DNA of 64,000 nt, from positions 40,051,693-40,115,692 of the forward strand of contig AP025040.1 of NCBI GenBank assembly GCA_036186865.1. The letters run 5' to 3'. Under the pieces are notes generated by a model. That model did no database searches and was not told the DNA's origin. It was given only the letters and a program-made list of their open reading frames with translations. The position numbers were made by a program, and so were the translations under genes. Source of the stretch: Eustoma russellianum (taxonomy: Eukaryota > Streptophyta > Magnoliopsida > Gentianales > Gentianaceae). Numbering within the stretch: position 1 is the first letter of the stretch; each line of letters opens with the position of its first letter. Below are positions 22,195-34,499 of the stretch, piece by piece.

Positions 22195-25100
22195 CTAGTG
22201 ATAGCGATGTTTTTAAGGAGTTAAGACTGAGATATGTTATTTATGGATGCTAAAGGACGAGTATAAGACCTTCATCTTAGGAACAGCACTAGGTACAAGA
22301 CATCAGATGAGTTGAAGAGGGTTGACATATAAAGAGACCATATCGTGCCCATAGTTGTAGGCATTCATCAGGCACGTGGGGTTATGGGAAGTATTGCGGT
22401 GTAGTAGGGTTAAGGTAGATCGTGATTTGATTACCGTTTTTGGGGAGAGGTACGGACATGAGATCCACTCTTTTCACTTAACTTTAGGTGAGGTCATAAT
22501 TACAATACAGGTAGTAGCCGTCTTATTTGGCCTACATATTGCGGTGAGCCTACTACTGGACGGGAGTCTCCGTACATTACAGCGCAGTGACGCGAGCTGT
22601 GTACAGAGTTACTTAGATAGACTCTAGACTTTCTAGATATTTCAAACAACCCTGTGCAACATCAAAAGTTTATGGAGTGAGATAGTAACCAACCGGCACA
22701 TCCATCTGGTGAGCAGATTGTATTGAAATCTAAGGCGTACGTCTTCTAAATTTTGACATGTTTGTTTTGTGAAAAACCAATGATAAATGTGAGTTGGTGT
22801 ATTTGTACATACTGCAGGACTTGCCCAGTACACGTAGATATTCTTGGGATAACGCTCTCTTGCATGCTTGTAATGTAATTTCCGCGAAGACATTGTTGTG
22901 AAGCAGGCCCATTAGATTGTGGGGTTAATACACCTTTTGCAGTTTTAGATATAGGAGCGAGTTGCTATCTTCCGTCCTTAAATTGTTGGGCATCAGGTAG
23001 AGATGTTGCCTGATACGTCATAAGTAGGCTGATGGCTCAATAATCGTAGCTTTGTGTAGGCTTCCCGATACACAGTGGATTTTGTGAGTGATCAGCTAAA
23101 TAGTCGAGAGAGGTTGATTTCTTGTGGATGTCGTACAGCCCTAATGTGGTGACGAAATTACCATCTGTTTGTACCCAAGATGATCACTTATGACTTGGGC
23201 ACTGATATTGTGACACATAGTTGAGCATCACCACCTTTATGGGGCGATGAGACATGTTGGGTTAACAGAGGAGGTGCCGTCTAAATATATCAATACGGGT
23301 GTTAACTTACATCAGACTCTAAGTAGGATAGTAAATATTGATTATGCACAGTTTCGTGCTATATTTATACATGATTGTAATGATTGATCACACTAGATCG
23401 AGACAGCTATACAATGTTGGAATATGAATAATTTTGATGAATTTAAAAGATGTTTGAAAAAGAATATAAAAGAATGATTTCTACTTAGGAAATGACAAAG
23501 GCTTGAAAAATAAGGATAGTGACATGGATCTATAAAACAGAGATCAATGTATACGTCGAAATCTGTGTCAATCGATGTATATATACATCGATCTGTAAAA
23601 ATAGACATTGATCAATCCATATTGATTTTGTTCAAAATTGCAAACACATTCTGCAACGTTGATCTCTACGTCAATCAATCGATGTTCCAAGTGCAAATAG
23701 AACATCGATCTAAAAACAGTGACATCGATCGATCGACGTATGAATCGATCTCTAAATAGAGACATGATCATCTATGCATGATGTGTTCAAAATTAGAAGA
23801 ACACTGTCCAACATCGATCTCTAATATGGAGCGATCGATGTCATTAAATAAGAAATATCACAAAATAGAAAAAGTGACATCAATCTATAAACTGTTACAT
23901 TGATTGATCGATGTACACATTGATCTGTACACTGATAGACATCAATCTATCGACATCATCCTGAATTCAAATCCTTATAGACTTTGCAAACAAATTTACG
24001 ATGGATTTATAGTATTTTCTCTCTTTAATCTTTCCCAAATCTATTGTGTATTTATTACTAACATGTTTAATTCTATTTTGACTATTGTACACATATCTAA
24101 GCTCTTCTAGGGCGACTATGATTCAACAAATTGAAGAATAGGCTAGTTGAAGACAAGTTGGACTTGTCCAAACAAATTAATTAAGTGCGAGAAAATGGGG
24201 AAGACTTCAAAACAAAATTTATCATGTATATATATTGAAGAAACACATAAGAGACAATGACACTCTTTCAACCTCTTCATGCTCTAACTTCTCTTCATCT
24301 CAAAAGTAAAGTGCAAAAGGGCTTAAAGCTCATTAAGCTCTTATCAATTGTTTTCATTGTTGTATTGTGAGAGAATTGAAGTCTAAAATAAAAGAAACTA
24401 AATATATTTGATATTTTGCTTGTGATTTATACTTGTTTTAAAAGTGACATTCATCTCCTCTGCCAAATCATTTATTGGAGTTCTTGACCAGAACTTTGTT
24501 AAAGTTGTGAAGAAGCAAGTATAAAAGTTGTAAGGCTCTTTCTTGTAATTGTTAGAAGAGTCGTAGTAGTTGAAGTTGCACAAGTTGTTATTCCAATAGT
24601 TGTTGTAGTTATTGTTGTTCTTGTTCATTGTTGATGGTAATAAAAAAGTTGTCGTAAAATGCACTTTAGAAACAAAGTAGTAATGGAGTAGAATTAAAGA
24701 GATCCAAATCATTTTAAATTGTATCTCCAATTTCTTATTTCTCATATTCATATTTCCTTTTTTGGTAAACATTGAAAGTTGATATGAGCTAAATCAGGAA
24801 AACCTAAAAACTACCCAACACCCTATTCATCCCCCTCTAGAAAGTTTGTTGTGCACCTAACATACCATGGGTAGGCATCATGGCATATGATTCGCAGTAT
24901 ATGCATCGGTATAGACTTCGGACATTATTGACGCTTGGTAGACCTCGTGTTGAGTGCAAAGGCGATGACGGTTTTTGTGGTTCCACATTTAGTTTTATGC
25001 GAGTGTCTGTTACATTTAATTGTCTCATTATAAATTAAATGTGTTCATAAATTAGATGTGTTTGTTTATTGATGTTTTTATTATTTAAATTGTAAGCACA

Positions 25101-25624
25101 AAGTATGACTGAGATACACTATGTTGCGATTGAGGCAAACCAAGAGAGTCATGGAGATTGTGTCATAGAGGCTCGGGGTCGAGGGTATATGATGTCTTAT
25201 TTTGTAGGGACCTCCAGCCCACCAAGCAGACTACCAATGAATATATTTTATATTTTGACACGTCTCAGCTGAAGGCTTGGTCAGCAGGACATGCATACAC
25301 AAGAGCATCATCGCAGAAGCATGTAAAGACATCTGTAGGTCCCCCAGGATATAAATACATTGCAGCATCATTGCAGGAGGATATATCCTTCTGTACACTA
25401 GATTCTGATGGTAGATGTACATTTGGTCTGGACGACTTGATGACATGCTTGACCTTGACTCTCTTGGCTTTGACGATCCCTCACTTTTCCTGTATATTAG
25501 AGATCTAGAGACAGATTTGTCATCGGTAGAGACGTGGATACATATACCATCTCAGAGGACCAATATGCACCATCACACAATCACAGCTGTAGCTGCCCAA
25601 AAAATTAGCTCTACACAGGTGTAG
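22195..25624 (+). pseudogene. PMD pseudogene 1 (plant mobile domain, MAIN-like), split by a solo LTR
   Basis: PMD proteins resemble MAIN/MAIL1 of plants and also occur inside transposons. Here the signature region reads HSFHLTLGEVIITIQ and then VLFGLHIAV (22460-22550). A later piece in another frame has HIVEHHHLYGAMRH (about 23215-23255). After the solo LTR the coding trace resumes with YDSQYMHRYRLRTLLTLG (24887-24940) and GDDGFCGS. A gap of roughly 70 AT-rich bases ending TTTAAATTGTAAG lies where copy 2 also has one, and looks like an intron. The tail includes LDDMLDLDSLGFDDPS and ends at a stop at 25622-25624. Stops and shifts are frequent, so it is not functional. Confidence 0.75.
23415..24862 (+). 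mobile_element. Solo LTR, copia-type 'TGTTGGAATATGA' family, inserted in PMD pseudogene 1
   Basis: It starts TGTTGGAATATGAAT and ends CCCTCTAG...GTGCACCTAACA, a common end for plant copia LTRs. It is 1448 bp, flanked by TACAA (23410-23414) and TACCA (24863-24867), four of five identical. The first third carries many GATCGATC and ATCGATCTCTAAA words (23560-23940). A conserved block TTTTCTCTCTTTAATCTT (24014 onward) recurs in the LTRs at 45778 and 62951. There is no internal region, so it is a recombination remnant. Confidence 0.82.
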
Positions 25625-25830
25625 TAGAGCTGGCTAAAGGCCAATATATAGAAAGTGTTATAGTACATGTGACCACTTTTGAAATGTATATTGTATTTGT
25701 ATAGTGAATGGCATTTTCAATTTAGACATACAGGTGGAAAATTTTGTTTCCTTCATATTTTATGTTATTTTATTACAGTTGTATATTCAGTTTATTTTTT
25801 CTTATGATAGTCGTTACATATTATAAAATC

Positions 25831-27954
25831 TCCTTGGCACTGACCTTAATGCTCCTCCTATCTCTTCATCAGTACTTGACCTTGGCCCAAAAATCTCAGT
25901 AGTTGATGCTACTAACCTAGTCAAAGAAATCTCTGATGAGGCAATTAAGGATGCAATATTTGCAATTGGAAAAGATAAGGCACCAGGACTTGATGGTTAT
26001 ACATCAGATTTCTTCATCAAGTCTTGGAGCAAAGTGGGGAAAGATGTTCTGGCTGCTATTCACGAATTCTTCAGAAATGGAAAGCTGCTCAAACAGTTAA
26101 ACCATGCACTAATTGCTCTCGTTCCAAAGTTCGATAATGTCAATCGAGTCTCAGATTTCAGACCCATTTCTTTCTGCAATGTAGTATATAAAGCCATTTC
26201 AAAAATCATGGTAGCTCGGCTTACCGTTTTGCCCCAAATCATTGACAAAGCTCAAACGGGTTTTATTAAGAGTAGGTCAATGATGGATAATGTTTTTTTG
26301 GTCCAAGAACTTATAAGAGAACATGGATGGAAAAGAACTTCACCAAAATGCATGCTTAAAGTTGACATTAGGAAAGCTTTTGACTCAATGAATTGGAACT
26401 TCTTAAGGTCTGTTTTGCTTGGTCTAGGCTTCCCTCTACTCTTTGTTAGCTAGATAATGGAATGTGTTTCAACTGCTTCATACTCAATTTCGGTCAATGG
26501 ATCCATTCATGGATTCTTTACAGGAAAAAGGGGCCTTAGACAAGGTGTCTCTTTGTCTCCATTCCTTTTCGTCATTGTATTGGAATACCTTTATAGGCTA
26601 CTTAGGCAACTTCATTGGGATAAAAGTTTTTCTTTTCATCTTAAGTGTCAGGACAACCTCATCACCCACCTATGTTTTGCTGATGACATAGTCATCTTCT
26701 CAAAAGCCAATGACTCCTGTATTCGAATGATAATGGATAAACTAAACTCATTTGGTAATTGTTCGGGTCTCTTACCAAATCTCTCCAAATCCAGCTTCTT
26801 TGTTGCTGGAGTTTCTGACTTTGTTCCACTTCAAGCAATCACTGGATTTGGTCTTGGTTCAATGCCATTCAGGTATCTTAGCATCCCTATTGCTCTATAC
26901 AAATTGTAGGCTGGGCATTATTCCTCATACATCTCACAACTCATGCAAAAAAAAATCAACCTTTGGAAATCATCTTCTTTGTCGTATACGGGTAGGCTTC
27001 AACTTATTAAATCTGTACTAGAAAGGATTCATTGTTTTTGGTTGAGTGTGTTACCGATACCTATTTCTGTCACTGGCCAAATTAACAGAATTTGCCTCCA
27101 TTTTCTTTAGGGTAAAACGGTTAATGGAAATAGGAAAGCGATGGTTGCTTGGAAACAAGTTTGTCTACCTAAAATTGAAGGTGGCCTTGGGGTTTTTTAT
27201 CTTACATCCTGGAACATTTCCTTACTATCAAAACATATTTGAGATCTTCATATGAAAAAAGATACCTGTGGGTTCAATGGATTAATCATAGGTACAAACC
27301 CTATGCTACTCTTTAGACTAAGCCGATATCAAAATCGGATTCCCCTTTGTTGAAAAAACTCCTTCAAATCCGGGATAACTTGGTCCAAGCACAAGGTAGT
27401 ATAAACAATTCAATTTTGTTACTCCAGAAATGGGTCAGGGAGGATACATTGCAAGCAAGGCTGGACTGTGAATATTTCTGACTTAAAGGGAAAAAAGTCC
27501 CCTGGGCTCGCATTATCTGGGACTCACCCCTAAACATGCTTTCTGTCTTTGGCTTGCAGCACTTAAGAAATGGCAAACTAAAGATCAATTGTCTTTCTTA
27601 CAAGATCAGACTTGTAATCTCTGTGGAGTTGACAATGAAACAGTAGGTCACTTATTGTTTCATTGTCCACTCATTAAGCAAGTTTGGCATGCTATCGTTT
27701 CATGGTGTGGAATGCCTGCTCGTCTCTCTAACCTAGTTAGAACTTTACCTTGGGCCAAAGCTAAGTTACGCAAGAAGTCTCCTAGATTTAAGGCTGTAAA
27801 AAATACTATTACGGCAGCAGTGTATTATATATGGCAAGGCAAAAACAAAATAATTTTTGAAGGCCTTGCTTTTATACCTAATGGTATAACACGTCTTATA
27901 TGTACACATGTATATAGAGTCGTGCATAATTCTTATCCGAACCTTATCTTCTAG
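25831..27954 (+). pseudogene. LINE D ORF2 remnant: reverse transcriptase and zinc region
   Basis: The reverse transcriptase begins at the fingers (KDKAPGLDGYTSDFFIKSW). It continues with NHALIALVPK, FRPISFCNVVYKAISK, KVDIRKAFDSMNWNF, RGLRQGVSLSPFLF and CFADDIVIFSKA (FADD at about 26675-26686). A stop at 26452-26454 and several shifts near 26900-27590 break the frame. The zinc-binding end is open at 27589-27954: CNLCGVDNETVGHLLFHC, which has the C-x2-C...H...C spacing of this domain, then AVYYIWQGKNKIIFEG. The 3' UTR follows to 28273. Confidence 0.85.
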
Positions 27955-28273
27955 CATATAATATGGCTAGATTATACTTTTGATTTTGCTAGCTTGTCGG
28001 TTTGGAGCATGTTCCAGCCAACATTACAGGTGTAATTCAGGTTATTTAGTAACCTCACGTTTATGTTCCAAGTAAATTACGCAAGGCAGCCTGTTGCCTT
28101 GTCATATCTTGTTCTTTTGATTTGGCTTTAATGGAAAACAGCCTGTTGCTTCGCCATCTTTCGACCATTGTACGAGTTGCACCCCTATTATGGTGCATTT
28201 TTTTGGGTCATGGTTCGCCTTGATCCATTGGGTATACTATTTACATTGTTTCCCAAAAAAAATTACAAAATAA
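25831..28273 (+). mobile_element. LINE D (L1-type), 5'-truncated, with 15-bp TSD
   Basis: It starts inside the reverse transcriptase and ends with CCCAAAAAAAA and a short A-rich tail. The flanks ACATATTATAAAATC (25816-25830) and ACATTTTATAAAATC (28274-28288) match at 14 of 15 positions, a good L1-type target duplication. 5' truncation with a variable-length duplication is normal for target-primed reverse transcription. It lies between the two inverted PMD pseudogenes. Confidence 0.87.
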
Positions 28274-28288
28274 ACATTTTATAAAATC

Positions 28289-29330
28289 ACTAACCATAGT
28301 ATAAACGACACTATGCAAAAATAAACAAAGTGTAGAGACTCTAATGATTATTTCGAAGCTGTGTTGTATTGTGACAAATGTTACGACCATTACCTGTTTG
28401 ATGACACATACAACACATTTGTGTGTAGTAGCAATCTATTTCACCGTGAATACAAAGATATTTGAATATTTAGATATGTCATTTTATCTAAAAAATAGAC
28501 ACGAACTTAATTTCTTCCTGGGACAATAAGATGTTTTAGTAGAAAATAGGCATAGACTTAACACAGTTGTGTTAAAAATGTGTAGTGCGCCTCGGTTTTA
28601 GAAAATCGTGATGTACATTACGGTTTTGACGTAATCATGTTGTGTCCTCAGGCGACATGAGTGCATTACGGTTTTTATAGAACCTTGTTAGGGCTTTTAC
28701 ACGGTTTTGACAAAAGCGTGTATGATACAATTACAATTACTTCCAAAACTACGTAATCGGTTTACTTGTTAAATCTAAAATATTTTTGGCTTTTTCTCCA
28801 TAAAAAGATTTACATGAATGTAAAATATCAGCCAACATACCCATAGTTACATCAATGGTAACAACCCTAAACCATAAAAATAAACTGCCGTTGTAGGGTT
28901 TTTTAGATACGATGTAGTTTTTTATGCTCAGAGAGAAGAAAAATTAAAATAAAAATCAAAAAGTGGGAAAGAAAATAATAATAAAAAGAGGACCGTGGTG
29001 TCAATTTTTTTAAAAAAAAATCATATTTCCTGAGTAACAAAATAAGTTTGTATCTAGCTTATTTTACAGTTGTGTCAATGCATATTATTTACAGAAACGT
29101 AACGTTTTCTCAGCAAATATTTTTTTTACAGTCTAGTCAGATAAATAACAACTCAATATTTATGTATGATTTTTTAAAGCCGTGTCCATGCCTATTTTGT
29201 ATAAAATATCTTTGAATATTGGAGGTAAAGCGTAACAAATACAAATAGGTAAAACTGAGATAAAGTAACATAAAATAAGAATGAATAAAAATCGTACAAA
29301 AGTATATGTATATACAGAGTGTCGTATACA
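28289..29330. other. Non-coding flank of PMD pseudogene 2
   Basis: AT-rich. It contains repeated words of the type ACGGTTTTGAC and GTGTCAATGCATATT (near 28610-28720 and 29070). Similar CAAAACCGT words recur at 36125-36210 just upstream of the DnaJ-like gene, so a dispersed non-coding repeat may be present. No element ends identified. Confidence 0.45.
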
Positions 29331-29352
29331 TAATACAAATACAATATATATA

Positions 29353-31260
29353 TCAGAGACACCAACCAGTACCATAACTCTTCATACGTCTAGGTCGCTG
29401 GGCAACTCTACTACGTCTAGATGGAACGACTTCTTCTGACAACTGAGACTGTGACTGTGAATGCAGTGGCCACAGATTGCCCCTCTATGATGCTATACGT
29501 ATCTGCGTCACTGTCTTTGGCAAGTCTACCTTTAGCACGGTGGCAAACTAGTAGGAAGAGGGGTCGGATGAGTCAAGATAGTCCATGTCAAGCATGTCAT
29601 CCAGACGAAATAAATGCCTACCGTCGACGGTTGGTGTCTGAAAGCATATGCCTGCTATGACCATCGTCTAGCATACGCATATCTTGAGGGATCCTTTCGT
29701 TGTGACGAGCCTCAAGTGTACATGTGTGCTAACGATGGAACCTTCTGCTGCCACGATCCGTCAACGTACACGTGTGCTAACGACAGTCCCTCCAGCTGAG
29801 ACACGAGAAACTACAGATAATATGCATTGGCAGTCTGTTGGGTGGATGTGGGAGATCTCTACAGCAAAAGATATTCGGGACCTTGCAGTCCTGAGTCTAT
29901 CTAATGCAATCTCCAAGTATCTCTCATCCCTAGCGTGTTCAGTAACATGGTAAATCTCAACCACTGTGTGTGGCTAAAATTTAAATGATAGAAACATCAA
30001 TACATATTTAACTTACAATGACACAATTAAATGAACATAAAAGAGGTATACGTAGAATCCACATAAGATTAACTGTGGAACTACAGAAACCGTCGTCGCC
30101 TACAAGCTGAACACGCAGTCGGCCAAGCGTCAATAGTATCTGAGGTCTATACTACTTCATATAGCGTGCGAGTCATTTATTAGGAGGCCACACCAAGCTA
30201 TATCTCTCTCAATCCTCTACGCTCGATCATCCCACTACGGTATGAATAGAACGTGAGTCTAAGCTTAGTCGGCGTTCCCTATCTCTTCCCTATTTGATGC
30301 AGCGCAACCCCTGTGTCGATGTACCTGGATGGCACCTCCAATGTAAGCCAAATTGTCTCATAACTCTGTGAGTAAGGTGATGCTCAACAATATGCCACAA
30401 TATAAGTGGCACCAGACCAATCCACCGATGAGCATCCTGGGTGCACACAAATGGTGAGACTCATAGAAAATATTCCTCCGGTAGACTGTCTAGCTGATCA
30501 CGTGCAATCTCCACAATGTGTTGGGGAGCATCTTGGAAGCTGTCCTCACTAAGCCACCAGCCTAAACGGGATGCATCAGGCATCATCTGCAGCTGCTTCC
30601 CCATGCGTCGAGGACAGATGATGGAAAACCACTTCCATATCCATAGGTGTAGCAGGGGTTCAACCTTCGCATATGATAGCCCTTTGACTTTCAATAGTTC
30701 CCTTACATAGATTCCGGTACAACACGCAGGAACAATGCTATTGTATGTATATCTACGTACATCAGGCAAGTCTGAAGTATGTACAGGTAGATTAACTGAC
30801 ATAAATGTGTACTTTGTCACATAACAAACATGTCAAAAGAGAAAACATGTATGTCCTAAACCTCTGTTAAATCTGCTCATGCAGATGAGTTTTCCTGTAG
30901 ACTGCTATCTATAAACCACTCCATGAACGCCCTCCGTGATGTACGGTTGTCTGATATATCTGGAAGGTCCAGAGTCCATCCAAGCAACTTAGTACACCTC
31001 TGCCATCACTTGCTGCAGTACACAAGGGCTCACGGCCAGTAAGCGGTTCATCGTCTACGCAAAGACCAAACAGGACGTGTTATATCATGGTGTAACTATG
31101 GTCTCGTCTAAAGGTAGGTGAAAAGAGTGGGTCTCTTATCGCCACCTCCTCATGAATACAGTGATCAAACCGTGATTCGGTTTAACTTTACAGCATAACG
31201 CTTCCAATGGAATAACATAATCTATGTACACACTGTAACTATCAGAACGATCAGATCCCT
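29353..31260 (-). pseudogene. PMD pseudogene 2 (plant mobile domain)
   Basis: On the minus strand the signature reads HSFHLPLDETIVTP (about 31130-31090), followed by a degraded FGL..DDEPLTG. The stretch 30820-30461 (119 codons) includes VEPLLHLWIWKWFSIICPRR and EIARDQLDSLPEE. Then come WIGLVPLILWHIVEHHL and RVMRQFGLHW (30405-30335). A YMK.YR...LLTLGRLRV trace at about 30160-30110 matches copy 1. An AT-rich gap ending TTTAAATTTTAG (about 30060-29980) sits where copy 1 has a similar one. The tail has DDMLDMDYLDSSDPSS and a basic end; stop at 29353-29355. It is closest to copy 1 and lies in inverted orientation to it. Confidence 0.75.
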
Positions 31261-32259
31261 GTAAAAGGTTACTGTCTTTTGCACACCCGACATGTTGTAC
31301 CTAGTACAACTGCTAAGACGAAGGGTCTAGGTGTGGCAAATAGGTCGTGTTTTGTGTTTTGATTTTCGGGTATCAAAGTGGCAAACCTATACCTGACCCG
31401 TTTCATTTTCATGTACGGAAATAGATACCAAAACTTGTACATATCAGATTTCTTGTTGTGTATCAGGTTTACCCATAAACTTGATGAGTATACGTATTTC
31501 AAATCGCCAGAGGACGGCGGCTGTAAAAGGTGGGAGCAGAGGCAGAGTGTGACAACTGTAAAAGGTGGGAGCGCATGCGAATGACTGTGGTTATAAAGGT
31601 GGGAAAAGGAAGAAGAGTTTTTGCCTATTTTTCTTTTCCAATTCCAGTCTTGTAGAGAGTTCAGAGAATAGAGTGACTGAATGAGGTAAGTAAGGGATAG
31701 GATGTTGAATAGGGGCGGGCATGCAGGCGATTTTGTTTTTAGGATTTTCAAATTGTTTGATTTTACAATTTTAACTTTAATATTTGGAATATATTTACAA
31801 AAATATAGGTGTGGCAGATTTAAATGGGTAACCCGCTAGTGTACCTGAACACGTCCTGCTTTTATCAGGTAAGCTTCAGATCTTTTATGATTTGTACATG
31901 AAATCCGTTAAGGCTGAATCTGCGAAGAGCGTGCTAGGTTTGTGTCGTGTTTTCGTGTTATATCTGAGATTGCGGATGTAGAAGGGTCCTATGTTTGCCC
32001 TGTAGCTTCAATAAATCCTATATCTTCGGTCTTAACTCGTCAACAACACCACTGACACTGGCAAAGGATGTCATAACTAAACTTGAATATGATATAATAT
32101 ATTAAACACAAATACAATGTAATTAACATGAATTAAACTCAATACAAAAATAAATGCACTATATAAAAAATAAATGATTAACATAAATTACACGAATTAC
32201 ATGTTCATGCAATCGCAACAAGTAAATAAGAATAGTTAAATTCTTATACATGTCATGCA
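31261..32259. other. Unassigned stretch with short GGTGGGAGC repeats
   Basis: TAGGTGTGGCA occurs at 31328 and again at 31806, in the same orientation, each followed by hAT-MITE-like words (GGTCGTGTTTTGTG). I could not find matching inverted ends. TGTAAAAGGTGGGAGC is repeated near 31521 and 31557, with a third degraded copy near 31594. The open frame on the minus strand at 31269-31751 is low-complexity and not called a gene. Confidence 0.4.
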
Positions 32260-34314
32260 TGTTGGACTGTGCACATACAGTAAACACCACTAGAGGGGGA
32301 GAGGGTGAGTAATAGTTAGCAGAAATTACACTATTGCCCTTGAATAAAATCCTCTTTGAAAACAGAATCTGAGACCTCCTCAGATTCAGTACCTGTTTTT
32401 GAAAAATTCAAAACTCAGTGTGCACAACTCAGAAAATTATAAAATTTTTGAGAAATTAATTTCAATGTTTTGACTAGACTCTGTCCACAAATAAAACAAA
32501 AATACGATTGTTGGCCCTTCAACCAGATAAAAAGATTCAGATGGTCAATCTGGACAGAATTGGACAGAATAGTGCTGAACTTTGAAAATGTGTTTCTCTT
32601 TAATTACTCAACCAAAAAGGACGATCTTTTTGTCAAAATACTCCTTAGGATGTCTAATTTAAGTTTCCCTGAAACTATTCTTGATGAAATCAGAATTCAA
32701 GTTTCTTTGAGATTCGTCAGATTGCAGCCAGAATATAGCAGTTACCTTGAACTGAAAGACTAATTTTCCTTTGCTCAAATCAAGTGATTTCTGTTGAAAA
32801 TGAAAGCCAACAGTCTGAAGTATAACTCCACCAAAAATCACAAATTTTGAAAGTGTTTTGCTATTTTTTCAAAACGTCTGAACTTCTGTGAAATCTGCAG
32901 TAAAAAAGGCAGAAAACAGAAAAGTAGAAAGAAGACAAGAACACCGAAGATTTATCTTGGTTTGGTAAATGTGACCTACTCTAGTCCCACGGAACACTTT
33001 TCCTTGGATTTCGCTATGAAATAATACAAAAGATCCAAACTTGATCCTTGGGTTAAACACCAACCCTGTTCAAAACTTGGATGAACACCTCTATGCAACT
33101 CTTGGTTGCAACACCTTTATCACCTATTGATGTAGCCTTATAGATTTTGCTAATCAATCTTACAACAACACCAAGAAAGGCGTGTATAATATAGCTCAAC
33201 AACAACAAAAAATGAAACACCTTAGCTACAAAGAATGAATCAAGAACAAGAAGAGAATAGCAAGAATGATCTTCAACTTTAGCTTTCAAGTGTGTGTTCT
33301 TCTTCTTCACCTTTGTCTCCTATTTATAGTGTGAAATAGGCCTTGAAGATAACAATGCACATAATCACCTTGTACACTTGGCAATATGGAGAAACATAAT
33401 TGGTCCACCTTGCATCCTTATATTGGCCGAAATTTCCGCCTTGGAGTTGTCTTGATTATCCTTTACAAAATGGAGATAATAAGAAGGAATATGCCACAAG
33501 AATCCCTCAACTCCTTGCCATAAGAATAGGCCAAGTGAGGGCTGCAATAAGAAGGAATATGCCACAATAATTGGTATTTTTTTTTTGAAATTTGCTAACT
33601 AACTTAACTTTGGTTGGTCCACTTGTCACCAAGTCATAAAATGAATACACCATCATTTCTACCTGTTTATGGACGTTTTTGAAGATATATATGTGTACAA
33701 ACTCAGATTTAATAAAGAGAAATCAACAAATAATAGTTGACAAGATTATGTCAACATATAATCCAAAATTCTTACTTTTTCTCCTTTGTATGTTGCGATA
33801 ACTTTTGCACCAAGAACACCTTATAATCTTTGTAAAATGATGATTAAGAACCTCCAATAATATATTCATGAGAATCTTCAAGAAGAAAATAAAGTGTGAT
33901 ACGAAAACCGTCACATATATCGCCGATGTCGATAACATCACCAAATAGAGAAATAAAATAGAAAACCACCAAATAATCTTCAAGAATACCATAAATAAAC
34001 TCCAGAATAAATATAATAAGATACTCAAGAGATTCCTTGAGTAAAAAGCCAAAAAATACCCTTGGAGGTGAAATGACCAAAATGCCCCTAGTGAGGAAAA
34101 ACTCCAGAAATGACCCCGATGGTCAGAAATAAATATAAGAACACCTTTATGATAACAAATAATATGAGAATAGGTCCTTGAATCATATTCACCATGTCAA
34201 GTGCCTATAAAATTCAAAATACCAATTTTGCCCTATTTGGTAAGTTGTAGAAACTTCCAAGACACATTAGTCACAAGACATAATTATAATCATCAAAAAC
34301 ACATAATGACAACA
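32260..34314 (-). mobile_element. Copia-type LTR, probably solo, minus orientation
   Basis: On the minus strand it starts TGTTGTCATTATGTG and ends near CCCCCTCTAGTGG...CAGTCCAACA. A TATA box (CTATAAATAG, about 33324-33333) is followed by a leader with GAAGAAGAAGAACACAC, in keeping with LTR promoter and R regions. No primer site follows its 3' end and no polypurine tract precedes its 5' end, so it is most likely solo. Exact ends are uncertain and I could not match a 5-bp duplication. Inside, an identical 22-bp segment recurs at 33478 and 33546. Confidence 0.62.
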
Positions 34315-34395
34315 TGATAAACATATATGAATCATGTAAAAATCAACTCAACCATTTTATGACATTTTAGAAAAAAAAATTCTAAAAGCCCTAAA

Positions 34396-34495
34396 TATCG
34401 ATCGATCGAAGTTCCTCTGCTTGAGAGATCGATGTCTCACAGTGACATTCAAAGTTTGTCTCTGACCTAAATCTATCGATCGAAAACAATCGTTC
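34396..34495. repeat. Fragment with GATCGATCGA words
   Basis: TCGATCGATCGAAGTT, GAGAGATCGATGTCTC and ATCGATCGAAAAC occur within 100 bases. This is the same vocabulary as the tandem block of the LTR at 62951. It is probably a remnant of that LTR family, cut by the RTE insertion. Confidence 0.55.
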
Positions 34496-34499
34496 ATAC

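Noticed and set aside
31269..31751. 160-codon minus-strand frame
   Set aside because: Composition-driven, without motif, covering short GGTGGGAGC repeats; no neighbour supports a gene.
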